Source: Cytobacillus firmus DS1 (GTDB lineage Bacteria; Bacillota; Bacilli; Bacillales; Cytobacillaceae). Taken from it: a stretch of DNA of 64,000 bases. How positions within the stretch are numbered: the first letter of the stretch is position 1; each line of letters begins with the position of its first letter. The notes beneath the pieces were generated by a model that was not told the origin of the DNA, searched no databases, and saw nothing but the letters and a program-made list of their open reading frames with translations. The position numbers and the translations under genes were made by a program. Shown piece by piece: positions 1 through 10,294 of this stretch. Where the stretch lies: assembly GCF_000565285.1 (NCBI RefSeq), contig NZ_APVL01000011.1:124001-188000 (forward strand). The letters are read 5' to 3'.

Positions 1-1
1 A

Positions 2-811
2 ACCTATCGTCTGCTTGAACAGGGCTTCAAAAAATGGGGACTGCAGAGCAAATATGTGAATACGAGTACTCCGGAAAGTGTTGAAGAGCTGATCACTGAA
101 AATACGAAGGCTATATTTCTGGAGACTCCCACTAATCCGCTGATGGAAGAGACAGACATTCAGTTGATAGCTGACATCGCAAAACGGCATAATATTCTAC
201 TGATCGTGGATAACACGTTTTATACCCCCCTTCTTCAGCAGCCGCTAAAGCTTGGAGCTGATATTGTCATCCATAGTGCAACAAAGTATCTTGGAGGTCA
301 TAATGATGTCCTTGCCGGTTTAATTGTCGCAAAAGGCAAACAGTTATGTGAGGATCTTGCCATGAACCACAATGCTGCAGGTGCAGTCCTTAGCCCATTT
401 GATTCCTGGCTTTTGATCAGAGGCATGAAGACACTCTCTCTTCGCATGGAACGGCATGAGAAAAATGCCAGGGAATTAGCGGCTTTCCTATCAGACCACG
501 ATGCCGTAACGGATGTTCTTTATCCAGGCAAGGGTGGAATGATTTCTTTCCGGATACAGGATGAATCCTGGGTGAATCCTTTTCTGCAAAGCCTTTCCCT
601 TATCTCCTTCGCTGAAAGCCTTGGCGGAGTTGAGAGTTTTATAACATATCCCGCAACACAAACGCATGCGGACATCCCCGAAGAGATCCGCAAGGAAACC
701 GGTGTATGTAACAGGCTTCTGCGTTTCTCGGTTGGAATCGAAAATGCAGAAGATTTGAAAGCGGATCTTGAACATGCTTTTGCAAAAGTTGTTAAGGAGG
801 CAGTACGATGA
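2..811 (+). CDS. metI: Cystathionine gamma-synthase / O-acetylhomoserine thiolyase, 5'-truncated by window edge
   Basis: The frame is open from base 2, so about 100 N-terminal residues lie outside the window and 269 residues remain. It is a fold-type I PLP enzyme of the Cys/Met metabolism family: the PLP lysine sits in HSATKYLGGHND (AAG at 284-286), preceded by the VDNTF motif. The family joins activated homoserine to cysteine or sulfide, the first step from homoserine to homocysteine. Its TGA stop overlaps the ATG of metC (ATGA), so the two are translationally coupled. The choice between synthase and thiolyase cannot be made by eye; the metI name rests on the metI-metC order known from Bacillus. 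Any S-box riboswitch would be upstream, out of view. Confidence 0.93.
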   Translation, partial: TYRLLEQGFKKWGLQSKYVNTSTPESVEELITENTKAIFLETPTNPLMEETDIQLIADIAKRHNILLIVDNTFYTPLLQQPLKLGADIVIHSATKYLGGHNDVLAGLIVAKGKQLCEDLAMNHNAAGAVLSPFDSWLLIRGMKTLSLRMERHEKNARELAAFLSDHDAVTDVLYPGKGGMISFRIQDESWVNPFLQSLSLISFAESLGGVESFITYPATQTHADIPEEIRKETGVCNRLLRFSVGIENAEDLKADLEHAFAKVVKEAVR

Positions 812-1992
812 GTACGAATTACACATTCCAAACGAAATTGCTTCACAATAGTCATAAATTCGACCCGGAAACAGGAGCTGTCAGTGTACCGATCCAGCAT
901 GCCTCCACTTTTCATCAAAAAGATATTGATTCGTTCGGAAAATATGATTACAGCCGCAGCCTGAATCCAACAAGGGAAGCGCTTGAAGAAGTCATCGCCG
1001 AGCTTGAAGAAGGGATTAGAGGGTTTGCTTTTTCTTCTGGTATGGCTGCCATTTCAACAGCATTCCTGCTCTTATCACAGGGAGATCATGTAGTCATTAC
1101 AGAAGATGTATATGGCGGAACCTATCGCATGACAACAGAAGTCCTGTCCCGTTTCGGCATTGAGCACACATTTGTTGATATGACAAACCTTGAGGAAGTA
1201 AAAGAAGCAATTCGTCCAAACACGAAGGTTTTTTATGTAGAGACTCCTTCCAATCCGCTTCTGAAAGTGACAGATATACAGGCCATCAGTTCACTGGCAA
1301 GACAGCATGGAGCCCTGACATTTGTGGATAATACATTCCTGACCCCTGCCCTTCAAAAACCGCTCTCTTTAGGGGCGGATATCGTGCTGCACAGCGCAAC
1401 TAAATTCTTATCCGGACACAGTGACGTCGTAGCCGGCTTAGCTGTTGTGAAGGATCCGGAGTTAGGTGCAAGACTGGCTTTTCTCCAAAACTCCTTTGGA
1501 GCTGTTCTGGGTGTTCAGGATGCCTGGCTTGTGCTGAGAGGTATTAAAACTTTGCAGGTAAGGCTTGATCAGTCTGTGAGGTCAGCTGAAAAAATTGCCC
1601 GTTTCCTTAATGATCACCCTGCAGTTAAAAAGGTGCATTATCCTGGGTTTGCAGATCATCCCGGATATGAAATTCAGAAAAGGCAGGCTCTGAATGCAGG
1701 TGCCGTCTTGTCTTTTGAACTTGAAGATGAAAAGGCGATGAGAGTATTTGTGGAAAATGCGAAAATTCCTGTTTTTGCAGTAAGTCTGGGGGCAGTTGAA
1801 TCCATTCTCTCCTACCCTGCCAAAATGTCGCATGCAGCCATGCCTGCTTCAGAACGGGAGCAGCGCGGAATAACGGACAGTCTTATTCGTCTATCTGTTG
1901 GCCTGGAGAGCCCAGATGATATAATCAAAGATTTCAAAGCAGCTTTAGCTGCTGCTGGACAAACAGAACATTCGATTTTACAGCGGGGGTGA
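808..1992 (+). CDS. metC: Cystathionine beta-lyase
   Basis: A 394-residue PLP enzyme of the Cys/Met family, full length. The cofactor lysine is K199 in [11 protein letters not shown], and the upstream VDNTFLTP motif binds the pyridine ring. In this operon it should cleave cystathionine to homocysteine, ammonia and pyruvate, following MetI. It starts at the ATG that overlaps the metI stop by four bases, with GGAGG just before (793-800 region). It is clearly paralogous to metI, and substrate assignment between the two rests on gene order. YitJ follows after four bases. Confidence 0.93.
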   Translation: MSTNYTFQTKLLHNSHKFDPETGAVSVPIQHASTFHQKDIDSFGKYDYSRSLNPTREALEEVIAELEEGIRGFAFSSGMAAISTAFLLLSQGDHVVITEDVYGGTYRMTTEVLSRFGIEHTFVDMTNLEEVKEAIRPNTKVFYVETPSNPLLKVTDIQAISSLARQHGALTFVDNTFLTPALQKPLSLGADIVLHSATKFLSGHSDVVAGLAVVKDPELGARLAFLQNSFGAVLGVQDAWLVLRGIKTLQVRLDQSVRSAEKIARFLNDHPAVKKVHYPGFADHPGYEIQKRQALNAGAVLSFELEDEKAMRVFVENAKIPVFAVSLGAVESILSYPAKMSHAAMPASEREQRGITDSLIRLSVGLESPDDIIKDFKAALAAAGQTEHSILQRG

Positions 1993-1996
1993 TACT

Positions 1997-3847
1997 TTGA
2001 GTTTCCTAAATAAATTAAAGAATGAAATCATCATAGCAGATGGCGCGATGGGAACTCTTCTCTACTCCTATGGTACCGATAGCTGTTTTGAGGAATTAAA
2101 TCTATCACAATCTGAACAGATCCAGCACATCCATGAAGCGTACGTAGGGGCAGGGGCTGAATTGATCCAAACCAATACGTATGCAGCGAATTATCTGAAG
2201 CTGCAGCGATATGGACTGGAGGACTCCGTTAAGGAGATTAACAGTGCTGCAGCAAGGATTGCCAAAAAAGCTGCCAAGGGCCGCGCATATGTTGCTGGTA
2301 CAATCGGCGGGATCAGAGGATTCAAGCCGAACATGATTACACTTGAAGAAATAAAAAGAAGCTTCAGGGAGCAGCTATATTGCCTGCTGCTTGAGAATGT
2401 AGATGGTATTTTGCTTGAAACCTATTATGACCTGGAAGAACTAGAGACGGTCCTTGCCATAGCCAGAAAAGAAACCGATCTGCCGATTATCGCACAGGTT
2501 TCACTTCAGGAAGCTGGAGTTCTTCAGAACCAGACTCCTATAGCAGACGCATTAAAAAAGCTTGACGGCATTGGCGCGGATGTGGTGGGAATCAATTGCA
2601 GGCTTGGCCCCCATCATATGCTGAAAACGCTCGAAAGTGTACCTTTGCCAGAGCATGCCTATCTTTCTGCATATCCTAATGCCAGTATTCCAGCCTATAC
2701 GGACGGCAAATTTCATTATGAAGGAGATGCAGAATATTTCCGGCAGTCCGCAATTGAATTCCGAAATCAGGGTGTCCGCCTGCTTGGAGGCTGCTGCGGA
2801 ACAACACCTGACCATATCAAGGCGTTTTCTGATGTTTTAAAAGGACTTCCGCCAATCGAGGAAAAAGAGACAAAGGCAATTAATAAAATCATTGTTTCTG
2901 AAAAACCATCATCATCAAGAGAGCTCCCTCCTCTTCAGGATATTGTCAGGGAAAGGCCTTCCGTAATTGTTGAATTGGATCCGCCGAGAAAGCTTGATAC
3001 TTCACGCTTTTTCGAAGGTGCAAAAGCATTGAAGGAAGCCGGAATAGATTCTATTACACTTGCAGATAACTCCCTTGCTTCCCCCCGGGTTTGCAACTCT
3101 GCGCTTGGTTATCTCGTCAAGCAGCAGACAGGATTGCGCCCGCTTGTTCATGTGACCTGCAGGGATCGAAATATAATTGGCCTGCAATCCCATTTAATGG
3201 GGCTGCATGCACTTGGATTAAATGATATTCTTGCTGTTACGGGTGATCCTGCACGTGTCGGTGATTTTCCAGGAGCATCTTCCGTATATGATGTCTCATC
3301 ATTTGAATTGATCAGTATGATCAAGCAGTTGAATGAGGGGTTATCTTTTTCAGGGAAAGATCTTGGCCAGAAAGCTGCTTTTTCAGTTGCAGGCGCTTTT
3401 AACCCCAATGTCCGCTCATTGGAAAAAGCTGTTGGAAGGCTTGAAAAGAAAATTGAACATGGTGCGGATTATTTCATCTCGCAGCCAGTTTTTTCTGAAG
3501 AGAAGCTGCTGGAAGTTCATGAGGCTGTGAAAGATTTAAAAGCACCTGTTTATATAGGCCTAATGCCTCTTACCGGCAGCCGGAATGCCGAGTTTCTGCA
3601 TAATGAAGTTCCTGGAATCAAAATTTCAGACAGCATTAGAAACCGGATGGCTTCATTGAAAGATGATCCTGCACGAGCTGGAGCTGAAGGCATTGCCATT
3701 GCCAAGTCGCTGATCGATACTGCGGCAGAGCTGTTTAATGGCATTTATCTTATCACTCCATTTATGCGCTATGAAATGACTGTCGAGCTATCAAACTATG
3801 CCCGTGAGACAACCGAACGGCTTTCAAGGAGGAAACAACATGCATAA
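1997..3847 (+). CDS. yitJ: Bifunctional homocysteine S-methyltransferase / methylenetetrahydrofolate reductase
   Basis: A 616-residue fusion. Residues 1 to about 290 are a homocysteine-methyltransferase domain with the zinc ligands C201 (INC) and C266-C267 (GGCCGT). Residues about 320-610 are a FAD-dependent MetF-type reductase ([21 protein letters not shown]). The reductase makes 5-methyl-THF, the methyl donor for the MetH gene that follows; the first domain may methylate homocysteine from another donor. The start is TTG at 1997, served by GGGGGTGA at 1985-1992. The stop overlaps the metH start by eight bases. The same fusion exists in Bacillus subtilis. Confidence 0.93.
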   Translation: MSFLNKLKNEIIIADGAMGTLLYSYGTDSCFEELNLSQSEQIQHIHEAYVGAGAELIQTNTYAANYLKLQRYGLEDSVKEINSAAARIAKKAAKGRAYVAGTIGGIRGFKPNMITLEEIKRSFREQLYCLLLENVDGILLETYYDLEELETVLAIARKETDLPIIAQVSLQEAGVLQNQTPIADALKKLDGIGADVVGINCRLGPHHMLKTLESVPLPEHAYLSAYPNASIPAYTDGKFHYEGDAEYFRQSAIEFRNQGVRLLGGCCGTTPDHIKAFSDVLKGLPPIEEKETKAINKIIVSEKPSSSRELPPLQDIVRERPSVIVELDPPRKLDTSRFFEGAKALKEAGIDSITLADNSLASPRVCNSALGYLVKQQTGLRPLVHVTCRDRNIIGLQSHLMGLHALGLNDILAVTGDPARVGDFPGASSVYDVSSFELISMIKQLNEGLSFSGKDLGQKAAFSVAGAFNPNVRSLEKAVGRLEKKIEHGADYFISQPVFSEEKLLEVHEAVKDLKAPVYIGLMPLTGSRNAEFLHNEVPGIKISDSIRNRMASLKDDPARAGAEGIAIAKSLIDTAAELFNGIYLITPFMRYEMTVELSNYARETTERLSRRKQHA

Positions 3848-6800
3848 ACCATCACTGCAGGAGCAGCTGAAAAAGAAGATCCTGATCATGGATGGAGCAA
3901 TGGGCACGATGCTGCAGAGAGCCAATCTTACTGCCGATGACTTTGGCGGCGAAGAATATGAAGGCTGCAACGAAAATTTAAATATTACAGCTCCATCTGT
4001 TATTGAACATATTCACCTTGAATATTTAAAAGCCGGCGCAGACATAATTGAAACCAATACCTTTGGGGCAACCAGCATTGTTCTCGCAGATTACGATCTG
4101 GAAGAGAAAGCTTATGAATTGAATAAAATTGCTGTAGAAATTGCCAGAAAAGCTGCAGACCTCATGTCTACTCCTGAATGGCCGAGATATGTGGCCGGTG
4201 CCATGGGACCTACGACGAAGACGCTGAGTGTAACCGGCGGGTCTACATTTGAAGAAATGATAGCAGCCTATGAAGAGCAGGCCAGAGGGTTAATAGACGG
4301 TGGAGCCGATCTTCTTCTCCTCGAAACCAGCCAGGACATGCTGAATGTGAAGGCTGGTTTTATCGGCATTGAAAATGCATCAAAAACGACGGGAATTAAA
4401 CTTCCGCTTATCGTTTCGGGAACGATTGAACCGATGGGCACGACTCTTGCTGGCCAATCGATTGAAGCATTTTATATTTCTCTGGAACACATGAAACCAC
4501 TGGCAGTTGGACTTAACTGTGCGACAGGCCCTGAATTCATGCAGGACCATATCCGTTCTTTATCAGGTTTGGCATCTACTGCTGTCAGCTGCTATCCTAA
4601 TGCAGGATTGCCTGATGAAGAAGGACAGTACCATGAAACTCCCGAATCATTGGCGAGCAAGCTTGAGGGATTTGCCAAGGAAGGCTGGCTGAATATTGTG
4701 GGCGGCTGCTGCGGAACTACACCTGAACATATCCAAGCAATTGCTGAGTCGGTTAAAGATTATAAACCAAGGAATTATGAGGGGAACTCCCTGCATAAAG
4801 TTTCCGGAATTGAACCTCTGATTTATGACGATCCAACTTTAAGACCCATAATGGTCGGTGAACGAACAAATGTAATTGGTTCCCGCAAGTTTAAAAGGCT
4901 GATTGCAGAAGGAAAGTTCGAGGAGGCTGCTGAGATTGGCCGTGCCCAGGTAAAAGGCGGTGCCCATGTTATTGATATTTGCCTGGCAGATCCTGATCGT
5001 GATGAAATGCAGGATGTTGAGAATTTCATCAAGGAATTAGTAAAAAAAATCAAAGTTCCGCTCGTGATCGATTCAACAGATGAAAAAGTGATTGAAAAAG
5101 CTCTTACCTATTCACAGGGTAAGGCCATCATAAATTCGATTAATCTGGAAGATGGCGAAGAACGCTTTGAGGCGATTGCCCCTCTCGTTCACCGCTATGG
5201 TGCTGCAGTGGTTGTCGGAACGATTGACGAAGAAGGAATGGGTGTTTCGGCTGAACGAAAACTTGAAATTGCAAAGCGTTCGTATGATTTGCTTGTAAAC
5301 AAGTATCAAATTCCGCCTGAGGATCTTATTTTTGACCCCCTCGTCTTCCCTGTCGGCACAGGAGATGAGCAATACATCGGATCTGCAAAAGCAACGGTAG
5401 ATGGGATAAGACTTATTAAAGAAGCTTTCCCGGAGGTACAAACCATACTGGGAATCAGTAATGTTTCATTCGGCCTTCCTCCTGTCGGCAGGGAGATATT
5501 AAATTCAGTATTTCTGTATCACTGCACTCAGGCAGGCCTGGATTATGCGATAGTGAATACGGAGAAACTCGAAAGATTTGCTTCTATTTCAAAAGAAGAG
5601 GTCTTAATGGCTGAAAAGCTTCTTTTTGAAACGACTGATGAATCACTTGCCATTTTCACAGATTTTTACCGGGATAAGAAGAAAGAAAGCAAAAGTGTTC
5701 TTCCTGATATGACTCTTGAAGAACGCTTAGCCTATTATATTCTTGAAGGAACAAAAGAAGGGCTCCTGCCTGATCTTGATCTGGCCCTGCAAGCATACCC
5801 TGCTCCTCTTGATATCATTAATGGGCCTTTAATGAATGGAATGAAGGAAGTAGGAAGATTGTTCAATGATAACCAGCTGATTGTTGCAGAAGTCCTTCAA
5901 AGCGCGGAGGTTATGAAAGCATCTGTTGCTCATCTTGAACCTTATATGGAAAAAGACGCTGCACAATCTTCTTCCAAGGGGAAAATCATCCTCGCAACCG
6001 TTAAAGGAGATGTCCATGATATAGGGAAAAATCTTGTGGATATTATTTTAAGCAATAATGGATATGAAGTAATAGATTTGGGAATCAAAGTCTCACCTGC
6101 TGAACTGATTGAAAACATCAGGCGTGAAAACCCGGATATCGTCGGCCTTTCAGGTCTGCTTGTTAAATCTGCACAGCAGATGGTCATTACGGCACATGAC
6201 ATGAAACAGGCAGGTATCGATATTCCGATTTTAGTAGGCGGCGCCGCCCTTTCAAGGAAATTTACTGATACTAAAATTTCCAAGGAATATGACGGTCTCG
6301 TGCTGTATGCCAAAGATGCTATGAACGGTCTCTCTTTAGCCAATCAGCTTCAGGAGCCTGAAGAAGCTGAGAAACTGCGAATCCAGCAGGAAGAAAAACA
6401 GGCAGCAGCGCTTAATGCGGTACCTTATGACCGCGGATCAGTAGCGGTTGCAGTAAAGCCTAAACCAACAGTAAACACACAAGTACCTGTATTTGTTCCA
6501 AAAGATTTAAAACGGCATTTGCTGAAAACATATTCCCTCTCGCATGTCGAGCCGTATATAAATAAGCAAATGCTGATTGGCCATCACCTTGGCTTAAAAG
6601 GAAACCTGCAAAAGCTTCTTGCGGAAAAAGATGAAAAGGCCATCAAGATTAACGAAATGGTTGATGAACTGATTGCTGAAGCAAAAGAGAAAAACTGGAT
6701 TGAACCAAAAGCAGTTTATCAATTCTTCCCTGCCCAGTCAGATGGCGATAAGGTGTTTATTTATGCTGAGGATGAAAAAACGGTCATCGAGACATTTGAG

Positions 6801-7286
6801 TTTCCGCGCCAGGAATCAGAGCCATTCTTATGTCTGGCAGATTTCCTTAAATCAAAAGAAAGCGGTCAAATGGATTATGTTTCCTTCTTTACTGTGACAG
6901 CCGGGAAAGGAATACGCGGTATAGCAGACCGTTTAAAAGCGGAAGGCAGATTCCTGGAAAGCCATGCCCTGCAGTCGCTGGCTTTGGAGACGGCTGAAGG
7001 TCTTGCTGAGCTGATTCATCGCCAGATCCGCGATCGCTGGGGGTTCCCTGATCCGGTTGAAATGACGATGAAAGACCGTTTTGCGGCGAAATACCAGGGG
7101 CAGCGCTTTTCATATGGCTATCCTGCTTGTCCTGACCTTGAGGACCAGAAAAAGCTGTTTAAGCTTATACAGCCTGAGGGTATCGGTGTTCAGCTAACTG
7201 AAGAATGCATGATGGAACCTGAGGCTTCTGTATCTGCAATGGTTTTTGCCCATCCGGAAGCCAGATATTTTAATGTATTGAGATAA
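3840..7286 (+). CDS. metH: Cobalamin-dependent methionine synthase
   Basis: An 1148-residue four-module enzyme that transfers methyl from 5-methyl-THF to homocysteine through cobalamin. The order is: homocysteine domain (about 1-320; zinc ligands C227, C290, C291 in GGCCGT), pterin domain (about 340-600; [11 protein letters not shown]), B12 cap and B12 domain (about 640-880; DVHDIGKN, axial His726), and the reactivation domain that binds SAM (about 890-1148; SYGYPACPD). The ATG at 3840 is chosen over an in-frame upstream ATG because AAGGAGG lies at 3826-3832. A B12-dependent enzyme in this operon means the strain needs or makes cobalamin for this route. Confidence 0.96.
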   Translation: MHKPSLQEQLKKKILIMDGAMGTMLQRANLTADDFGGEEYEGCNENLNITAPSVIEHIHLEYLKAGADIIETNTFGATSIVLADYDLEEKAYELNKIAVEIARKAADLMSTPEWPRYVAGAMGPTTKTLSVTGGSTFEEMIAAYEEQARGLIDGGADLLLLETSQDMLNVKAGFIGIENASKTTGIKLPLIVSGTIEPMGTTLAGQSIEAFYISLEHMKPLAVGLNCATGPEFMQDHIRSLSGLASTAVSCYPNAGLPDEEGQYHETPESLASKLEGFAKEGWLNIVGGCCGTTPEHIQAIAESVKDYKPRNYEGNSLHKVSGIEPLIYDDPTLRPIMVGERTNVIGSRKFKRLIAEGKFEEAAEIGRAQVKGGAHVIDICLADPDRDEMQDVENFIKELVKKIKVPLVIDSTDEKVIEKALTYSQGKAIINSINLEDGEERFEAIAPLVHRYGAAVVVGTIDEEGMGVSAERKLEIAKRSYDLLVNKYQIPPEDLIFDPLVFPVGTGDEQYIGSAKATVDGIRLIKEAFPEVQTILGISNVSFGLPPVGREILNSVFLYHCTQAGLDYAIVNTEKLERFASISKEEVLMAEKLLFETTDESLAIFTDFYRDKKKESKSVLPDMTLEERLAYYILEGTKEGLLPDLDLALQAYPAPLDIINGPLMNGMKEVGRLFNDNQLIVAEVLQSAEVMKASVAHLEPYMEKDAAQSSSKGKIILATVKGDVHDIGKNLVDIILSNNGYEVIDLGIKVSPAELIENIRRENPDIVGLSGLLVKSAQQMVITAHDMKQAGIDIPILVGGAALSRKFTDTKISKEYDGLVLYAKDAMNGLSLANQLQEPEEAEKLRIQQEEKQAAALNAVPYDRGSVAVAVKPKPTVNTQVPVFVPKDLKRHLLKTYSLSHVEPYINKQMLIGHHLGLKGNLQKLLAEKDEKAIKINEMVDELIAEAKEKNWIEPKAVYQFFPAQSDGDKVFIYAEDEKTVIETFEFPRQESEPFLCLADFLKSKESGQMDYVSFFTVTAGKGIRGIADRLKAEGRFLESHALQSLALETAEGLAELIHRQIRDRWGFPDPVEMTMKDRFAAKYQGQRFSYGYPACPDLEDQKKLFKLIQPEGIGVQLTEECMMEPEASVSAMVFAHPEARYFNVLR

Positions 7287-7290
7287 TAGG

Positions 7291-7320
7291 ATACCCGGCA
7301 GGTAAAATTGCCGGGTATTT
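7291..7320 (+). terminator. Terminator of the met operon
   Basis: A ten-pair stem, ATACCCGGCA (7291-7300) with TGCCGGGTAT (7309-7318), an eight-base loop and a short T run, directly after the metH stop. Confidence 0.85.
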
Positions 7321-7375
7321 GCCTTTGCCTTTTCACAGCCTATACAATGAATACATTGCAAGGAGGGAGATTTTT

Positions 7376-7933
7376 ATGAATGTTCTCTGGGATTTAGATG
7401 GCACGATTCTGGATACTTGGCCTACTTTGGTTCAGGCTTTTATCAGCATATCAGGCAAAGAACTGGAACCTCAGGAAGTCCTTGCACCCTTGAAAAACGG
7501 GACAGCCTATCAGAAATTTGATGTTCCTCCAGAAAAAATTGCTGATTTTCGTCAAATGGAAGCTGCTATTAAGCATGATGAAAAGCCATTGTTTCCATTT
7601 GTAAGGAACATATTAGAGCAAAATAATGTAAACGTGCTTGTCACCCACCGTAACCGGCAATCAACGGAGGAACTGCTGGAGTATTGGAAACTTACTTCCT
7701 ATTTTGAAGAAGTTATCTGCCCTGAATTTGATGGTTTCTCTTTAAAGCCGCATCCGGAGTCCTATGAATATCTGCACCGGCGATATCATATTGATTTGGC
7801 CATTGGCGACCAGGACACAGATTTAATGCCTGCCAGACAGATCGGCATCAGCACATGTGCGTTCCGCAGCACTAATCCCTATGCAGACTTCTCGATTGAT
7901 TGCTATTCAAAATTTGAGATTGCGATAAAGTGA
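7376..7933 (+). CDS. HAD-family hydrolase (phosphoglycolate phosphatase-like), 3' end altered by a repeat
   Basis: A 185-residue HAD-IA phosphatase. Motif I is WDLDGTILDT at the N-terminus, motif II is VTHR, motif III is the lysine in SLKPHPE, and motif IV is GDQDTDLMPAR, so the catalytic set is complete. The substrate is unknown. The ATG at 7376 is preceded by AAGGAGGGA (7360-7368). The last codons and TGA stop lie inside the interspersed repeat at 7925-8128: the reading frame runs into the ATAAA boundary and stops two codons later. Without the insertion the frame would continue about ten codons. Confidence 0.85.
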   Translation: MNVLWDLDGTILDTWPTLVQAFISISGKELEPQEVLAPLKNGTAYQKFDVPPEKIADFRQMEAAIKHDEKPLFPFVRNILEQNNVNVLVTHRNRQSTEELLEYWKLTSYFEEVICPEFDGFSLKPHPESYEYLHRRYHIDLAIGDQDTDLMPARQIGISTCAFRSTNPYADFSIDCYSKFEIAIK

Positions 7934-8128
7934 AACTTCAATCAGTGGGGGTGTTCCTTATCCCCCACTGATTGTTAGTCGCGTTCTAGTGTCGCTAAGA
8001 TCTCCGCTTGCGCTTCGATCAATCGACACTACGAACCCGATTGGTTCAACTTAGCATCTGCCTGCGCGTCGGCTAGTTTCACTGTATCTCACCAATCTGG
8101 CCTTTACGGGCAGTTTGACTGCGATAAA
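7925..8128 (-). repeat. Interspersed multi-hairpin repeat, copy A (bcr1-like), internally deleted
   Basis: Reverse-orientation copy of the family described at 60376-60638. It is bounded by ATAAA at 7925-7929 and 8124-8128, the complement of the TTTAT boundary seen in the other copies. The CAGTGGGGG / CCCCCACTG hairpin and the CCGATTGG stem region are intact. About 60 bases of the CAGTAAGACCCCC hairpin are missing, joined at a short GAC repeat. It supplies the stop codon of the HAD gene. Confidence 0.85.
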
Positions 8129-8136
8129 AGGAAACA

Positions 8137-8159
8137 GGGCTTCACCTTGGTGAAGTCCC
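8137..8159 (-). terminator. Hairpin terminator of the DUF3889 gene
   Basis: GGGCTTCACC (8137-8146) pairs with GGTGAAGTCCC (8149-8159). On the minus strand it is followed by a T-rich stretch, after the gene ending at 8178. Confidence 0.6.
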
Positions 8160-8177
8160 GCTTTGCTTATGAGTGAG

Positions 8178-8513
8178 CTAATTAGCTGTTTTGCGCGTAT
8201 TGATCCTGACAACTTTGTCAGTTTGTGAATCAAATTCAATATCAATGTATAAACCGAACTCTTTGCCGCCATCCTCTACCCATAGCTTAAACCTTTCAAT
8301 ATCTGTCGTTTGTCTCTTTTCTCTGCCGATATGCAGGTAGTCAAGTATCTTAGCACTGGGGTATTTCTCTTTTGCCGTTTCCATAGCAAGTCTGCCCCAT
8401 TTTGCATGGGCTGGTTCCGGTCTCTCTGCATACGCTTCTCCAGTGATTGCCTGAATGGGAATGAATTCTGATAAGAATATCAATACCATAAGACTTATCA
8501 TTAATTTCTTCAT
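8178..8513 (-). CDS. Secreted DUF3889-type protein (YqzG/YhdC-like)
   Basis: A 111-residue protein with a signal peptide (MKKL, hydrophobic core, cleavage plausible near GEAYA at about residue 28). The mature part carries PAHAKWGRLAMETAKEKYP and ends in an acidic-basic beta-rich segment. This fits the DUF3889 family of small exported Bacillus proteins, whose function is unknown. A GAAAGAGG ribosome site lies before the ATG. It is monocistronic, with its terminator toward the repeat. Confidence 0.75.
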   Translation of the reverse strand: MKKLMISLMVLIFLSEFIPIQAITGEAYAERPEPAHAKWGRLAMETAKEKYPSAKILDYLHIGREKRQTTDIERFKLWVEDGGKEFGLYIDIEFDSQTDKVVRINTRKTAN

Positions 8514-8544
8514 CTTAAACCTCTTTCCGGTTAGTATCCTAATC

Positions 8545-8625
8545 TCATTTGATGCTTTTCAACGTTTCTTCCTTCATCCGTTCTTCCTCTTCTTCAACAC
8601 AGATATAAGCAATTTGTTCTTCCAT
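8545..8625 (-). CDS. Possible 26-residue acidic peptide
   Basis: Reads MEEQIAYICVEEEEERM and on to a stop, 26 residues, in the gap upstream of the DUF3889 gene. The ribosome site is poor: AAGGA lies about 17 bases before the ATG. It may be real but could equally be chance. Confidence 0.25.
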   Translation of the reverse strand: MEEQIAYICVEEEEERMKEETLKSIK

Positions 8626-8684
8626 TAAATGATGAAGTATATCCTTGTCATCTGTACAGGAAACGTCTTTTCTTTTTTGCATTT

Positions 8685-9194
8685 TCAACTCTCCTCTCCC
8701 TTATTCATTATGGTTTTTTTAGTTCCATTCGCTAACCTGGATATAGTTTTTTTATCCACAAAGATGAGGTGGAAAACATACATGAAGATTGACTTCAGCA
8801 AAAATAGCATAAACAGCTTCATCTGTGAAAAGCGCCGAAGTTTCCAAATTCCGATCTTTTTGAACCAAGTATAAAAAGGATAGGCGAAAAAGGCATCGAC
8901 CACCCCATTTAGAAGTAAATACAGTAACGGCTTACTATAGGTTAATTTTAATATCCATATAGACCCTGCAAAAAAAGGTCCTAATACTAATGGCAATTCA
9001 CCACTAAGCTTGGGGTGAAATCTTTCCTTAATCGTCCACCATTTGTTTTTTTCAGCTATAATCCCTTCTATTAAAACATAAAACCCCATAAATAGAGCAG
9101 CAGGATAAAATCGCTTAAAGTCCTTTTTGCCTATAAATGGAACAGTCAGCCAGGAAAGGAGAATTATCAGCACTAAATATAGCTTCTTTTTCAT
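8685..9194 (-). CDS. Integral membrane protein of unknown function
   Basis: A 169-residue protein with about four hydrophobic segments (residues 4-22, 30-47, 70-85, 88-105 and a C-terminal one near 130-148) separated by basic loops (KKDFKRFYP, KKIGIWKLRR). A GGTGGGG ribosome site precedes the ATG. I do not recognise the family; proteins of this length and topology are common in Bacillus genomes. No catalytic motif is visible. Confidence 0.7.
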   Translation of the reverse strand: MKKKLYLVLIILLSWLTVPFIGKKDFKRFYPAALFMGFYVLIEGIIAEKNKWWTIKERFHPKLSGELPLVLGPFFAGSIWILKLTYSKPLLYLLLNGVVDAFFAYPFYTWFKKIGIWKLRRFSQMKLFMLFLLKSIFMYVFHLIFVDKKTISRLANGTKKTIMNKGEES

Positions 9195-9350
9195 CTTACC
9201 CCACCTTTTTTTAAAGGTTTTGTATTTAGAGGAATTTTATTCATCCTTTTTACTGGAGCCAATGAATTTTATTCGGAATTGCTTGAAATTCGTGTTTTGA
9301 AAGTTCCAATATGTGTAATAGATTAACAATCATAAAAGGAGCTGATCAGC

Positions 9351-9659
9351 ATGCTGACAATGTACAAGTGCAAGAATTTCAATAAAACTCGTAAAATTCT
9401 GCTTCCCAGCAAGTGGCGCAGCCAATTTGGCCTTTTGCCTGGAAAACTGGCTGATCTTCGTTTCGACGATGATCAAATTATTATTGAAAGAGCCAATTTG
9501 GAATCAACCCACAATAAAAGACTAATTTCTGAAAATGGCTCCATCCATATTCCCAAAGAACTTCAGCAGCTGCTGGATATAACAGAGGAAGAAGAATATT
9601 GCCTGTTTATTGATGAGGAAGACAAGAGATTTGTCCTAAAGATGATTTCAGAAAACTAA
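9351..9659 (+). CDS. AbrB-family swapped-hairpin DNA-binding protein
   Basis: A 102-residue protein with two similar beta-hairpin repeats, RKILLPSKWRSQFGLLPG (about 13-30) and SIHIPKELQQLLDITEEE (about 64-81). This is the layout of SpoVT/AbrB or MazE-type domains, which dimerise and bind DNA. It has no AbrB-type C-terminal multimerisation domain, and no toxin gene is adjacent. AAAGGAG at 9335-9341 precedes the ATG. It probably acts as a small transition-state type regulator; the targets are unknown. Confidence 0.7.
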   Translation: MLTMYKCKNFNKTRKILLPSKWRSQFGLLPGKLADLRFDDDQIIIERANLESTHNKRLISENGSIHIPKELQQLLDITEEEEYCLFIDEEDKRFVLKMISEN

Positions 9660-9693
9660 AAAGCTGCAGCCGGTTTCTCAGCAGCAGCTTTTT
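9658..9693. terminator. Bidirectional terminator between convergent genes
   Basis: AAAAAGCTGC (9658-9667) pairs with GCAGCTTTTT (9684-9693). A-tract and T-tract flanks make it work for both converging genes. Confidence 0.8.
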
Positions 9694-10264
9694 AGCAGAT
9701 AAATTTTCCTGTCAGATTCGTAAGTGCCATGCAAAACTTATCCCAGCCATTTGGGAATGACTGTATCCCCTGACTCTCAAAAATATTTTCCTTCGTAACC
9801 AGCTTAATGGACCATGTCACACTATCCATCAAAATCCCTGGATTTTTATATTCCTTCTGCCACTTCCAAATCTTCAGCCGGTATAATTCTTTCTTAAATT
9901 CTTCAATGCTTCCTGACGCTTTCGGCAACTCATTTCTTGATGAAAATGAACTTAAATGCCATTCAAAATAAACAAAACGCCCATTGATGAAATCCACTTC
10001 AATTTTGTACCATGGCCCGGGATAACCACCAAGACTGACACTCAAAAGGATGGGATCTTTATCAGGATCAATCGTGACAATATTATTTTTAATATGGAAC
10101 AGCTCTCTTTTCCTGCTGATGACTGATTTTACATGTGATAATTCAACCGGTTTCGCGCCGGTTCTATGAAAATTGCTCATCCTATTCATTTCATCCAGCA
10201 GAGACGGGATGGATATAGCCCCCTTTTTCTCCAGGATATCTAAAATATTCTCGAAAATACTCAT
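9692..10264 (-). CDS. Unrecognised protein with an N-terminal winged-helix-like domain
   Basis: A 190-residue protein. Residues 1-70 (IFENILDILEKKGAISIPSL, then a long insert and VKSVISRKRELFHIKNNIVTI) resemble a winged helix of the HARE-HTH type seen in restriction and transcription proteins. The rest is beta-rich and Trp-rich (YKIEVDF, WKWQKEY, WSIKLVT, FPNGWDKFCMAL) and looks like the small ligand-binding or immunity-like domains that end in a YP/FP..W..F motif. No neighbour suggests a role. The ATG follows an AGGAAGATAA site. Confidence 0.6.
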   Translation of the reverse strand: MSIFENILDILEKKGAISIPSLLDEMNRMSNFHRTGAKPVELSHVKSVISRKRELFHIKNNIVTIDPDKDPILLSVSLGGYPGPWYKIEVDFINGRFVYFEWHLSSFSSRNELPKASGSIEEFKKELYRLKIWKWQKEYKNPGILMDSVTWSIKLVTKENIFESQGIQSFPNGWDKFCMALTNLTGKFIC

Positions 10265-10294
10265 TTATCTTCCTCCATCAAAAACCAGGGTAGG

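Noticed and set aside
1-60. S-box riboswitch for the methionine operon
   Set aside because: The window starts inside metI; the leader is out of view, so it cannot be claimed.
491-918. Open frames on the minus strand across metI and metC
   Set aside because: They lie wholly opposite strongly recognised enzymes, have no ribosome site and no recognisable domain.
8137-8159. Hairpin as an attenuator for the HAD gene
   Set aside because: It lies beyond the HAD stop and fits better as the terminator of the minus-strand DUF3889 gene.
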